Program-made: the position numbers and the translations under genes
Source: Catellatospora bangladeshensis
Lineage (GTDB): Bacteria > Actinomycetota > Actinomycetes > Mycobacteriales > Micromonosporaceae
Length of the DNA: 64,000 nucleotides
Direction of reading: 5' to 3'
Assembly (NCBI RefSeq): GCF_016862575.1
Contig: NZ_BONF01000017.1
Location: forward strand, 124,001-188,000
Notes under the pieces: model-generated
What the model was told of the DNA's origin: nothing
The model's database searches: none
The model's input: only the letters and a program-made list of their open reading frames with translations
Shown: positions 1 through 7,728 of the stretch, in pieces
How the letters are laid out: every line of letters begins with the position of its first letter
Numbering within the stretch: position 1 is the stretch's first letter

Positions 1-171
1 GAACAGGCCCACGGGAACCGCCACGGCGACGGGCAGGCCGAACAGGTCGGCGTACGTGGGAGCGGCGGCGACGAGCCCGGCTCCGGACACTAGCCCAGCG
101 ATCGAGTCGATCCGCAGCACGGTGCGCAGCATTCGGGACGGGACAGGCGCGGTCAGTGCGTCGTATGTCAT
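1..171 (-). CDS. Membrane protein, N-terminal part (runs off left edge)
   Basis: Open frame of 57 codons from an ATG at 171 to the window edge. The start is MTYDALTAPVPSRMLRTVLR, followed by a hydrophobic stretch (SIAGLVSGAGLVAAA) and a second one beginning near the edge (LPVAVAVPVGLF), so it looks like the first two helices of a small integral membrane protein. It is divergent from the FAD oxidoreductase, with a palindrome between them. I do not recognise the family. The ribosome-binding site is weak, and the rest of the gene is outside the window. Confidence 0.55.
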   Translation of the reverse strand, partial: MTYDALTAPVPSRMLRTVLRIDSIAGLVSGAGLVAAAPTYADLFGLPVAVAVPVGLF

Positions 172-207
172 GCCTGCCACGTTGCCCTGCCGGGTGCGCG
201 CGGTCGA

Positions 208-231
208 TTACCCGGCAGGTAATGCCGGGTA
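208..231. promoter_or_regulatory. Palindromic operator candidate in divergent promoter region
   Basis: A perfect 9-bp inverted repeat, TACCCGGCA (209-217) and TGCCGGGTA (223-231), has a 5-nt spacer. A second overlapping one, TTACC (208-212) and GGTAA (218-222), shares the same bases. The pair sits between the divergent starts at 171 and 321, where a regulator of both genes would bind. No regulator is assigned. Confidence 0.4.
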
Positions 232-320
232 GTGACCCATGCCATACCCGGGTCCTGTCAGCAATCGGCGAGCTGTCCCGCTCAACTCACGGGAGTCAAG
301 CAAACCGACAGGAGCAGCAG

Positions 321-1520
321 ATGAGACACCGCATCGTCGTCCTCGGCGCCGGGTACGCCGGGGCCTACGTGGCCGGAACCCTGGCCCGCCGGCTGTCCCC
401 GGCCGACGCCGAAATCACAGTGGTCAACGCGGAACCGGACTTCGTCCAGCGGCTGAGGCTGCACCAGCTCGCGGCCGGCCGCGACATCGAGGCCCCGAGG
501 CTGGCCGACGTCTTCGACGGCACCGGGGTCCGGTTGCACGTGGCCCGTGTCACCGCCGTCGATCCCGACCGGCGGGTCGTCGCGGTGGCCGACGCCGACG
601 GCGGCGGTGTGCTGGGCTACGACACCCTGCTGTACGCGCTGGGCAGCCACGCCGCCGGCCATGACGTGCCCGGCGTAGCCGAGCACGGCTACGACGTCGC
701 AGCCCGGCCCTCGGCGCGGCGCCTGCGTGAGCGCCTGGACAGCCTGGACGGGCGCGGCGAGGGCGGCCGCGTGCTGATCGTCGGCGACGGGCTGACCGGC
801 ATCGAGACCGCCACCGAGATCGCCGAAGCCCGGCCCGGCCTGTCCGTGACGCTGGTCGCCAGCAGCGAGCTGGGTGCCCGACTGTCCGCTGGAGCCCGGG
901 GTCACCTGCGCCGGGCCTGCGAGCGGCTGGGCATCACCGTCGTCGAACACACTGTCGTCCAGGCCGTCGAGGCGACGGGTGTTCTATGCGCCGACGGTGC
1001 AGCTCTGGCGTCGGATGCGACGGTGTGGACGGCCGGCTTCGCGGTCGACTCCATCGCCGCCGCCGGCGGGCTGGAGGTCACCGGCAGCGGCCTGATCGTC
1101 GTCGATCGCACCATGCGCTCGGTGTCGCATCCGGACGTGTTCGCCGCCGGCGACAGCGCCTACGCCATCGGCGACAACGGGCTGCCGCTGCCGATGTCGT
1201 GCGCTTCGGCCGGTTACACCGGCCGTCAGGCCACCGAAGCGATTCTGGGGCGCCTGACCGGCCGCAAGGTCGCGAACACCGCGCTGAGCTACGTGGGCAA
1301 CCACATCAGCCTCGGGCGGCACGACGGGATCCTTCAGCCGGTCGACGCCCAGGCGCAGGCCGGTTCCAGGTACGTCGGTGGCCGCAAGGCAGCGCGGATC
1401 AAGGCGGCCATCGTGTGGATGTCGCTGTGGGCCGTCGGGCACCCGACCTTCGGCCTGCCCCAGCGCAGGCACCGCCTGGCCGCCGCGCACGACGCGTCCG
1501 CCGCCAGGGCGCTCGCGTAA
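321..1520 (+). CDS. NAD(P)/FAD-dependent oxidoreductase (NDH-2 type)
   Basis: 399-residue two-dinucleotide-binding-domain flavoprotein of the pyridine nucleotide-disulphide oxidoreductase class 2 family, which includes type II NADH dehydrogenases. Visible motifs: the N-terminal FAD-binding VVLGAGYAG (residues 5-13), a central NAD(P)-binding loop VLIVGDGLTGIE, and the C-terminal FAD-contacting VFAAGDSAYA. Start 321 is chosen because GGAG lies at 311 and the Rossmann motif begins at once; longer frames lack this. It lies 9 nt upstream of the ECF sigma factor, probably co-transcribed. ECF41-type sigma factors are typically encoded beside an oxidoreductase, epimerase or carboxymuconolactone decarboxylase gene that they control, so this is the likely target. 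Substrate unknown. Confidence 0.88.
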   Translation: MRHRIVVLGAGYAGAYVAGTLARRLSPADAEITVVNAEPDFVQRLRLHQLAAGRDIEAPRLADVFDGTGVRLHVARVTAVDPDRRVVAVADADGGGVLGYDTLLYALGSHAAGHDVPGVAEHGYDVAARPSARRLRERLDSLDGRGEGGRVLIVGDGLTGIETATEIAEARPGLSVTLVASSELGARLSAGARGHLRRACERLGITVVEHTVVQAVEATGVLCADGAALASDATVWTAGFAVDSIAAAGGLEVTGSGLIVVDRTMRSVSHPDVFAAGDSAYAIGDNGLPLPMSCASAGYTGRQATEAILGRLTGRKVANTALSYVGNHISLGRHDGILQPVDAQAQAGSRYVGGRKAARIKAAIVWMSLWAVGHPTFGLPQRRHRLAAAHDASAARALA

Positions 1521-1529
1521 CCGCCTAGG

Positions 1530-2492
1530 GTGGTCCGCGTGGACGACACCGTTGTCGACGGCTTCGACACCGGCCGGTTCGAGGCCAGCCGCACCCGGCT
1601 GGCCTCGCTGGCATACCGGCTGCTGGGGTCGGCCGCCGACGCCGAGGACGCTGTGCAGGACGCGTACCTGCGCTGGCAGGCCGCCGACCGTCGACACATC
1701 AACGTGCCCGAGGCGTGGCTGACCAGGGTCGTCACCAACCTGTGCCTGGACCGGCTGCGCTCGGCGCAGGACCGCCGCGAACGCGCCGTCGGCGCGTGGC
1801 TGCCCGAGCCGCTGCTGGCCGGCGACCCGATGCTCGGCCCGGCCGACACGTACGAGCAGCGCGAATCGGTGTCCCTGGCGGTGCTGACCGTGATGGAACG
1901 CCTGTCACCGCACGAGCGGGCCGTGTACCTGCTGCGCGAGGCGTTCTCCTACAGCCACGCCGAGATCGCCGGGATCCTCGACATCACCGAGTCCGCGAGC
2001 CAGCAGCACCTCCACCGGGCCCGGGGCCGCATCACGGCCGTACGCCGCCCCGGCGGGGAGACCGACCCGGCGGCGGCGCGCAGGATCGTCGAGGAGTTCC
2101 TCGCCGCCGCTTCTTCCGGCCGCACCGAGCGACTGGTGGAGCTGCTCACCGATGACGCGACCGCGATCTCCGACGGCGCCGGGCTGACCGCGACGCTGCT
2201 GCGGTACACCACCGCCCAGCGGATCGCCGCCGTCGCCCGGGCCGGGTTCGCACCGACACCCGCCAAGCGGCGACTCGCCGGCGGCACGCCCGCCGTCCAC
2301 TACACGATCGTCAACGGCGCCCCGGCGGTCCTGTTCGTCGTCGGCGACCAGGTGGTGGGCGCGGTGACGTTCGACATCGCCGACGGCAGGATCACCACGG
2401 TGCGCGGTGTCGCCGCGCCCACCCGCCTGGCCCGCCTCACCGACGCCTGGCGGCGGCACGTGCCCGACCCGCCGCTCATCGCCCAGTGGTGA
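1530..2492 (+). CDS. ECF sigma factor with SnoaL-like C-terminal domain (ECF41/SigJ-like)
   Basis: 320 residues: sigma-70 region 2 (about 10-80, with the DAEDAVQDAYLRW helix), region 4 (about 115-165, helix-turn-helix YSHAEIAGILDITESASQQH) and a C-terminal NTF2/SnoaL-like domain (about 175-300). The inter-domain motif WLPEPLL is the mark of the ECF41 group, in which the C-terminal domain replaces an anti-sigma factor. The usual DGGGK of that domain reads DGAGL here. GTG at 1530 and GTG at 1539 are both possible starts. I looked for the ECF41 promoter (TGTCACA, 16-18 nt, CGTC) before 321 and found only a poor match near 256. Confidence 0.85.
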   Translation: MVRVDDTVVDGFDTGRFEASRTRLASLAYRLLGSAADAEDAVQDAYLRWQAADRRHINVPEAWLTRVVTNLCLDRLRSAQDRRERAVGAWLPEPLLAGDPMLGPADTYEQRESVSLAVLTVMERLSPHERAVYLLREAFSYSHAEIAGILDITESASQQHLHRARGRITAVRRPGGETDPAAARRIVEEFLAAASSGRTERLVELLTDDATAISDGAGLTATLLRYTTAQRIAAVARAGFAPTPAKRRLAGGTPAVHYTIVNGAPAVLFVVGDQVVGAVTFDIADGRITTVRGVAAPTRLARLTDAWRRHVPDPPLIAQW

Positions 2493-2506
2493 CCCTGCCC
2501 CCGTTC

Positions 2507-2590
2507 CTATTGTTCGGCGGCTCGCAGTTCGCGGTTCTCGCGGATGAGGAAGTAGCTCAGCAGCGAGCCCGTGACGAGGTGACCGCCGCT
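2507..2590 (-). pseudogene. C-terminal fragment of a membrane protein
   Basis: About 27 codons ending in a stop read as a coherent protein end: a hydrophobic turn (GSLLSYFLIREN) then RELRAAEQ. No start or further domain lies upstream in frame. I read it as the decayed tail of a small membrane protein; the family is not identifiable. Confidence 0.25.
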
Positions 2591-2642
2591 CGCCTCGTGG
2601 CCAGACCGGCACATCGATCGGCCAGGTCACGCTGCCCACCGG

Positions 2643-2729
2643 TCACCAGACGAACGGGATCAGCCGCTTGCGGGTGGCCGCGTACTCGGCGTAGGCCGGA
2701 CCGAGATCGCGCAGCAGCGCCGTCTCCTC
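2643..2729 (-). pseudogene. C-terminal remnant of an isoprenylcysteine carboxyl methyltransferase-like protein
   Basis: The last 28 codons (ending LLRDLGPAYAEYAATRKRLI-PFVW) match the usual end of bacterial ICMT-family membrane methyltransferases, where a Tyr-rich helix precedes a terminal RLIP-Φ-W. The catalytic membrane domain is missing, since the frame upstream does not encode helices. It is a truncated remnant inside a 660-bp stretch (2493-3151) with no intact gene. Confidence 0.35.
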
Positions 2730-2821
2730 GACCCCGCGGGTAGGCAAGACGACGGCGCCTGCGCCGGAACAGACGACCGCGGATCCGACGCGGCAACCAC
2801 CGACTCGGAGGTGAACCCGCA

Positions 2822-3058
2822 TCACAACGCCCCGGGGTAACCCGGGTACAGCGACAGACGCATGTGCCATGACTGCGGTAAGGCGATCCGGGGCGAGGTG
2901 CTCTTACCTGCCGGCATCGCCACAGGCCACGGCCGTAACAGCGGCATCACGGCGGCGACGTCGGCGGGCAGGTGCTCGCGGAGGGTCGCGGCGAGGTCTG
3001 CGGCGGCGGGGCGTTGTTCGGCGGTGGGGTCTCTTGGCCGGGCCGTTACGGCAGTCAA
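2822..3058 (-). pseudogene. Possible remnant of a Ser/Thr protein kinase C-lobe
   Basis: The 78-codon frame contains PRDPTAEQRPAAADLAATLR, which resembles the end of Hanks-type kinase domains (DP..RPTA.ELA..L). No catalytic motifs precede it, and the downstream part (after about residue 50) looks non-coding. The assignment is tentative. Confidence 0.25.
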
Positions 3059-3096
3059 CGACGACGGCGTGTGGCGTGGCCGATTGCGCTGACAGG

Positions 3097-3132
3097 GCTG
3101 TGCCCGCCTCCCGGGCGGGAGGCGGGCACAGC
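3097..3132 (-). terminator. Intrinsic-type hairpin after FG-GAP gene
   Basis: Perfect 17-bp arms (GCTGTGCCCGCCTCCCG and its complement) with a 2-nt loop lie 20 bp past the stop of the minus-strand repeat-protein gene. There is no U-tract, as is common in high-GC actinomycetes. Confidence 0.7.
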
Positions 3133-3151
3133 TTGCCGGCGGGTAGCCGGG

Positions 3152-4279
3152 TCAGCCGTACGTGACCCCGAAGGCGTTGCCGGTGGACAGTGTGCAGCGT
3201 GGCACCCCCGACTCCACCCGGCAGGCGTCGGCTCGGTAGTCGAGGTTGAAGTCGGTCCAGCCCAGCGAGCCGTAGCCGGAGATCGGTGTGCTGAAGGTGG
3301 TGCCGAACCCCGAGCCGGTCGACAGCGTGCAGCGGGCCTGCGGGCCACCGACGATGCGGCAGTAGTCCTGTCGGCCGTCGGCGTTGACGTCGGCCCAGCC
3401 GCCGGTGTTGGCGTAGCCGGCGTCCAGGGTCGGCGAGGTGAACGTCAGGCCGAACCCGGTGCCGGTCGACAGGGTGCAGCGCAGGTTCGTCGAGGAGTAC
3501 AGCGCCGAGCCGACGATGCGGCAGTAGTCGGCCCGGCTGTCGCCGTTGACGTCGGCGAAGCGGCGGCTGTCGTCGTAGCCCGGGTCGAGCCCGGCCGAGG
3601 TGATGGTCGCCCCGAACCCGCTGCCGCTGATCAGGGTGCACTGCAGGTACTTGGTACCGCTGCCGACGATGCGGCAGTAGTCGGCGCGGTTGTCGCCGTT
3701 GACGTCGGCCCAGGTGCGGCCCTGGTCGTAGCCGGGGTCAAGGACGCCGGAGGTGAACGTGTCGCCGAAGCCCGTGCGGGTGGACAGGGTGCACTGCACC
3801 CGGTAACCACCCGAATTGATCAAGCGGCAGTAGTCGGCGGCGTAGTCCGCCGTCACGTCGACCCAGGCACGGCCGGCATCGTAGCCGGGATCGACCGCCC
3901 CAGACGTGTACGTGGCACCGAAACCCGACGTCCCCGCGACCGTGCACTGCAGGAAGAACGTTCCACTGTTGACGACCCGGCAGTAGTCGGCCTTGGCGTC
4001 GGCGTTGAAGTCCATCCACGCCCGCCCGGCCGCCCAGCCGAGGTCACCGCCCAACGCCCAGGTGGCACCGAACCCGGTAGCCGTCGCGAGCCGGCAGCCG
4101 CTCTGCCCGCACAGATCGGAGTGGCCGTCGCCGTTGACGTCGGTCCAGCCCCACGAACCCTGCGCCCCCTGGAAACCGGTCACCGTCGCATGGGCCGGGG
4201 TCGGCACGACCAGTATCGCAGCGGTAGCCAATCCGAGTACGCCGAGCAGCGCCGTCCACAGCCATCGCCTGAGTGTCAC
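3152..4279 (-). CDS. Secreted FG-GAP/VCBS-like repeat protein
   Basis: 375 residues. A signal peptide (residues 1-31, cleavage after PTPAHA) is followed by seven repeats of about 50 residues. Each repeat carries a Ca-binding-type loop (TDVNGDGHSD, MDFNADAKAD, ADVNGDNRAD, ADVNADGRQD) followed by a paired-Cys element of the DYCRIVGS type. Such repeats fold as a β-propeller in FG-GAP/VCBS proteins; no enzymatic domain is attached, so a surface or matrix-binding role is inferred. Start is GTG at 4279 with AAGGAG 8 nt upstream. A second VCBS-type protein with different repeats lies at 44298-46370. Confidence 0.85.
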   Translation of the reverse strand: MTLRRWLWTALLGVLGLATAAILVVPTPAHATVTGFQGAQGSWGWTDVNGDGHSDLCGQSGCRLATATGFGATWALGGDLGWAAGRAWMDFNADAKADYCRVVNSGTFFLQCTVAGTSGFGATYTSGAVDPGYDAGRAWVDVTADYAADYCRLINSGGYRVQCTLSTRTGFGDTFTSGVLDPGYDQGRTWADVNGDNRADYCRIVGSGTKYLQCTLISGSGFGATITSAGLDPGYDDSRRFADVNGDSRADYCRIVGSALYSSTNLRCTLSTGTGFGLTFTSPTLDAGYANTGGWADVNADGRQDYCRIVGGPQARCTLSTGSGFGTTFSTPISGYGSLGWTDFNLDYRADACRVESGVPRCTLSTGNAFGVTYG

Positions 4280-4790
4280 GTCTTTCTCCTTCTGCCGCAG
4301 GTCCTGACCCCGTAGACGGTAGAAACCCAGCTACGGCGCAACATCAGTGCTCACACGTAACATCAGTCGGCCTGCTGACAGCGGACAAGCGCCGCAGCCC
4401 GCAGCGACACGGCCCGGCCAAGCAACTGGGTTATCTGTCGGCGGGCAGGTCGAGGCCATGATGGCTGGGCTGCCTCGGCCCGCGAACGCACTGCCACGGC
4501 TCGGGCCGGCCACGAGACCGCGGTGGCCTCATCATCGGGATCTTCCTGGGAATGTCCATCGTCAGGGGACGCCGCGAATACTGACCTGCGATGGCGGGTG
4601 GAGGGTCGTCATGACCGCTTGCCTGCCACGCTTTTGCCTGCAGGATGCGCGCTGACCAACCCGTCGCCACGGGTCATTGCCGGGCAGAGCACATCGCTTC
4701 CCAGCTCGTCAGCGACAGGCACGCGGACGCGCACTGGCAGTTTGCCGACAGACGGCGGGCGGTGCGCAGACGCGGTGGGATGGTTCGCCG
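4280..4790. promoter_or_regulatory. Divergent intergenic region with 9-bp direct repeats
   Basis: 511 bp between two divergent secreted-protein genes. I see no convincing gene. AACATCAGT is repeated at 4340-4348 and 4359-4367 (19-bp spacing, about two helical turns), 60-90 bp upstream of the GTG at 4279, which would suit a dimeric activator site. Promoters for both genes must lie here but no clear -10/-35 can be called. Confidence 0.35.
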
Positions 4791-6122
4791 ATGATGCCGA
4801 AACTGTTCCGCGCCGGTATGGCGGCTGTCGCGTTCGTCGCTCTGACCGCGACTGCGGCGGGCGCCGCCGAGGAAAGGCCGCGCAAGTACAGCACCCTGCG
4901 GCTGTGTGACCCGACGGCCTGCTACGTCGCCTGGTCGGTGGTCGACTCCGACCACGACGGCGTCTGCGACGCCGACGAGCTGCGAGCCGGCACCGCCCCC
5001 TACGATCCGGCCAGCCGACCGGGCCTGGAGCTGATCGCCGAGCTGCTCACCGCCCGGCAGTTGCCGTCGTTCGAGTACGGCCTGGCCTCGCTGGTCCTCG
5101 TGCCCGCCGAGATCATGAAAGCGCGTCAGGAACTCGGCGTCGACCTGCTCGGGGCCTTCCCCGTCCACCAGCGCGCCGACATGCTCACCCGGCTGGGCAT
5201 CTCCGCTGAGAAGCTGGCCGAGTACGGCATCTCACCGGATCGCGACGGGTTCGCGCTCGGGCTCGACGACCTGCGACCGGCCGACGCGCCCGCGGAGGTC
5301 CGGGTGAGCGGCATCAAGGTCAGCCTCATCAGCGGCGGCGGCGCCAAGAGCCCCCTCAACCACGTCCACGGCGGCGGGGTCGTCGACGTCGACACCGCAT
5401 GGGGCGGCCGCACGGTACGCACCTACGCCGACGAGTCCAAGGAGATCATCACGCCCATCAAGGACGGCGTCAGCAAGGAGATCATCGACGCCGAGGGAGA
5501 CAAGGTCGGCACGATCGTGACGCAGGGCTACTCCACCAAGGAGGGCACCACCGAGGTCGTGTTCGAGGACGTGAAGGTCCTCGACAGCGACGACAACCTG
5601 ATCCAGTCGACGCACACCGAGCAGGTCCTCGAAGCCGACGGCTCGCAGACGACCTACACCTCCACCACCGAGTACGTCCGCGACGAAGACGGCAACCTGA
5701 TGGGCACCAGGACCACCGAGACGACCGAGTACACCTCAGGCGACGGGTCGACGCACTCCACGACCACGACGACCACCGTGTGCGACGCCAGCGGGACACA
5801 GTGCTCGAAGCAGACGCACTACCTCGACCCCGAGCAGGCGTACAACGTGATGGTCACCCAGGAGATGGTGGATGCCACGCTGCGCCTGCGCGGCGCGGCG
5901 ATCAACGTCGTGCCCGGCTGGAACGCCCCCGGCATGGAAGAGCAGCCCGAGGACCCGCGCAACCCGACCACGATCATGCTGGTCGACGGCACCGTCGGTG
6001 AGCTGTTCGTGCTGACCGAACCGAAGCGGATCACGACGGCGCAGCCGGAGGGCCACCCCGACCTGCCCAGCCCGATCATCGCCGCTCCCCCGGGCGTGGG
6101 CGGCTGCGACGGGCTCTGCTGA
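4791..6122 (+). CDS. Secreted acidic protein with a single EF-hand-like Ca site
   Basis: 443 residues, family not recognised. ATG at 4791 or 4794 begins a clear signal peptide (MMPKLFRAGMAAVAFVALTA, cleavage near AAGA-AEE). Longer frames from 4677 add an implausible basic extension. Residues about 45-60 hold DSDHDGVCDADEL, a DxDxDGxxD calcium loop as in thrombospondin type 3/EF-hand proteins, flanked by two Cys. The middle (about 250-355) is a Thr/Ser/Glu-rich β-repeat-like stretch with many TTETTEYTS-type units; the C-terminus has a CDGLC pair. No membrane anchor. Probably a secreted surface or matrix protein; function unknown. Confidence 0.7.
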   Translation: MMPKLFRAGMAAVAFVALTATAAGAAEERPRKYSTLRLCDPTACYVAWSVVDSDHDGVCDADELRAGTAPYDPASRPGLELIAELLTARQLPSFEYGLASLVLVPAEIMKARQELGVDLLGAFPVHQRADMLTRLGISAEKLAEYGISPDRDGFALGLDDLRPADAPAEVRVSGIKVSLISGGGAKSPLNHVHGGGVVDVDTAWGGRTVRTYADESKEIITPIKDGVSKEIIDAEGDKVGTIVTQGYSTKEGTTEVVFEDVKVLDSDDNLIQSTHTEQVLEADGSQTTYTSTTEYVRDEDGNLMGTRTTETTEYTSGDGSTHSTTTTTTVCDASGTQCSKQTHYLDPEQAYNVMVTQEMVDATLRLRGAAINVVPGWNAPGMEEQPEDPRNPTTIMLVDGTVGELFVLTEPKRITTAQPEGHPDLPSPIIAAPPGVGGCDGLC

Positions 6123-6127
6123 CCTCC

Positions 6128-6172
6128 GCTGCGGCCGCTGCCCTCGGCGCGCTCGAGGGCAGCGGCCGCAGC
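6128..6172 (+). terminator. Strong hairpin terminator
   Basis: Perfect 19-bp arms (6128-6146 and 6154-6172) with a 7-nt loop start 6 nt after the stop of the secreted protein gene. Confidence 0.8.
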
Positions 6173-6567
6173 AGGTGAAGACCCCGTCTCGGCGTCAGCA
6201 CAGAACGGCTCTGGTGCCAGCCCTGACCCGTACAGCTGGACACGTTGGCCAGGCCGCCTGCGACGTGCACAAGCTACGTGGTCACGTCTATCAACCGATC
6301 GTGGCGTGGCATGATCGCCGGGAGACGACGCTTCAGCCCGACGACCCGAACGAGGAACCTCCGGCAGATCCCGAGCAGGCGAAGGTCTGGCACCTCATTC
6401 GCCGGGTCGAGGGGACTGTGCCACAAACGGCTCTGGCTCAAATGCGGTGCTGATGATGCGTAACCGCGATGAGCCGCCGGGATAGTAATCCGATGTGCGA
6501 GCTGTGCCCGTCAAAGCTCAGCAGACCAGCTGCCACCCTTAGCTGCGCGGCCCCTTATGATTGCGCG
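6173..6567. other. Intergenic, no supported gene
   Basis: 395 bp between a terminator and the DUF2809 gene. A 92-codon + frame (6175-6453) has no ribosome-binding site and no recognisable protein character. I see no RNA structure here. Confidence 0.4.
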
Positions 6568-6978
6568 ATGTCTCTCGCAGTGCGCTGGACTCGGCTGCTG
6601 ATGGTGGCATGGGCAGCCGGCTTTACAGGGGCTGCCTTCGCAATCCGCGCCGCGATGGACGGGCCTATCGAACAGTACTCAGGCGCCGCCTTGTCCGCGG
6701 CCATCGTCTACACGATAGTGATCTTCATATGGCCGACGGTCTCCCCTCCGGCCGCCGGCAGCGCCGCGATCGCATACTGCTGGTTCATCGAGTTCGCGCA
6801 GCTCACCCCCATACCTGCGGCACTCTCCCAACGCAGCTGGTTCGTGCGCCAGCTGCTAGGCGCCCAGTTCGACCTCATCGATGTCGCCTGGTACCCCGTC
6901 GGCGTCATTCCATTGGTCGCCGTGCATTCGCTCCTCCGTGCCCGCACACGTTCCCAAGAAAACCCCTCACTGTCCTAA
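6568..6978 (+). CDS. DUF2809-family membrane protein
   Basis: 136 residues with four predicted membrane helices (about 8-28, 40-60, 62-82, 108-128). The family hallmark is the central WFIEFAQL, then LGAQFDLIDVAWYPVG near the end; DUF2809 proteins are small four-helix membrane proteins of unknown function. ATG at 6568 starts just before the first helix, so I prefer it to the longer frame from 6469. Monocistronic between unrelated neighbours. Confidence 0.7.
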   Translation: MSLAVRWTRLLMVAWAAGFTGAAFAIRAAMDGPIEQYSGAALSAAIVYTIVIFIWPTVSPPAAGSAAIAYCWFIEFAQLTPIPAALSQRSWFVRQLLGAQFDLIDVAWYPVGVIPLVAVHSLLRARTRSQENPSLS

Positions 6979-7008
6979 GTGTGACTTAGGCAGTAGCCGG
7001 TTCGAATA

Positions 7009-7641
7009 TCACTGCTGCCAGCGCCAGTTGAGCTCGGCGGCTGTCGGGGGCGGGCCAGGCAGGTCGGCAGCGTCACGGGCGGCCCATCCGGCCAGGTGAA
7101 CTGCCAGATAGCGACGGCGTAGGGCGGCGGTGCGGTCTGGGTCGGGTACGCGCACCGCGGCACAGCCCTCCAGCAGCAGAATGAGGTCGGCAGTGACCAC
7201 GTCGGGGCGCAGCCGGCCTGAACGGTGAGCCCGCCGCATCAGTGCCTCGGCGAGCTCGCTGGCGCGGACCGCGTCGCGGCCCATCTGCTCGGTCGGGATG
7301 AAGGTGCCTGCCAGATGGACCGTCAGCGAATGGACGTCGGCGGCGACGATCCGCTCCACGAACCCGGTGAAGGCGCGCCAGTCGTCGGGTTCGTCGGCGG
7401 CGGCCTCCGCCTCGGCGATGTATCGGCGCAGACCCTCATGGCACAGGGTGCGTAGCAGTTCCTCTTTGCTCGGGTAGCGCCGGTAGAGCGCGCTGATGCC
7501 GACCCCGGCCCGCTCGGCCACGGCCGCGATGGGCGCGGACGGGTTGGCCAGGAAGACTTCGCGGGCTGCCGCGAGGATGACCTCGTCGTTTCGGGCCGCC
7601 TGCCCGCGCCGGCCCGGAAGCCCGGAAGTCGCTGTCGTCAT
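7009..7641 (-). CDS. TetR-family transcriptional repressor
   Basis: 210 residues. The N-terminal TetR helix-turn-helix spans about 18-64 (EVILAAAREVFLANPSAPIA then GVGISALYRRYPSKEELLRT), followed by an all-helical ligand/dimer domain. ATG at 7641 is the only start that begins directly ahead of the HTH; the open frame continues upstream to 9093 but overlaps the epoxide hydrolase and is not real. It faces the epoxide hydrolase gene across 87 bp holding two repeat operators, so it most likely represses itself and that gene, with induction by an epoxide or related lipophilic compound (inference). Confidence 0.88.
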   Translation of the reverse strand: MTTATSGLPGRRGQAARNDEVILAAAREVFLANPSAPIAAVAERAGVGISALYRRYPSKEELLRTLCHEGLRRYIAEAEAAADEPDDWRAFTGFVERIVAADVHSLTVHLAGTFIPTEQMGRDAVRASELAEALMRRAHRSGRLRPDVVTADLILLLEGCAAVRVPDPDRTAALRRRYLAVHLAGWAARDAADLPGPPPTAAELNWRWQQ

Positions 7642-7658
7642 GCGTCCACCATAGCAGT

Positions 7659-7707
7659 GGAACAGATCGTTCCGCTCTGCTAAGCTGAAACGGAACGAAG
7701 CATTCCG
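7659..7707. promoter_or_regulatory. Two TetR operator-like repeats
   Basis: Site 1 (7659-7673) is GGAAC-N5-GTTCC and site 2 (7692-7706) is GGAAC-N5-ATTCC, each continuing GCTCTG on the same side, so the same element occurs twice as a direct repeat 33 bp apart. Site 1 is 18 bp before the TetR ATG; site 2 is next to the hydrolase ribosome-binding site (GAGGAGA, 7716-7722). This is the usual layout for a regulator that controls a divergent pair. Confidence 0.65.
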
Positions 7708-7728
7708 CTCTGATTCGAGGAGATCGTC

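Noticed and set aside
256-283. ECF41 promoter (TGTCAGC and CGCTC) before the oxidoreductase gene
   Set aside because: The -10-like part does not match CGTC; too weak to call.
2972-4315. 447-codon + frame opposite the FG-GAP gene
   Set aside because: Antisense shadow of repeated codons; the minus strand has a signal peptide, repeats and a ribosome-binding site.
7003-7024. tRNA-like T-loop GGTTCGAAT
   Set aside because: Flanking stems do not pair and no acceptor or anticodon arm is present; it lies at the end of the TetR gene.
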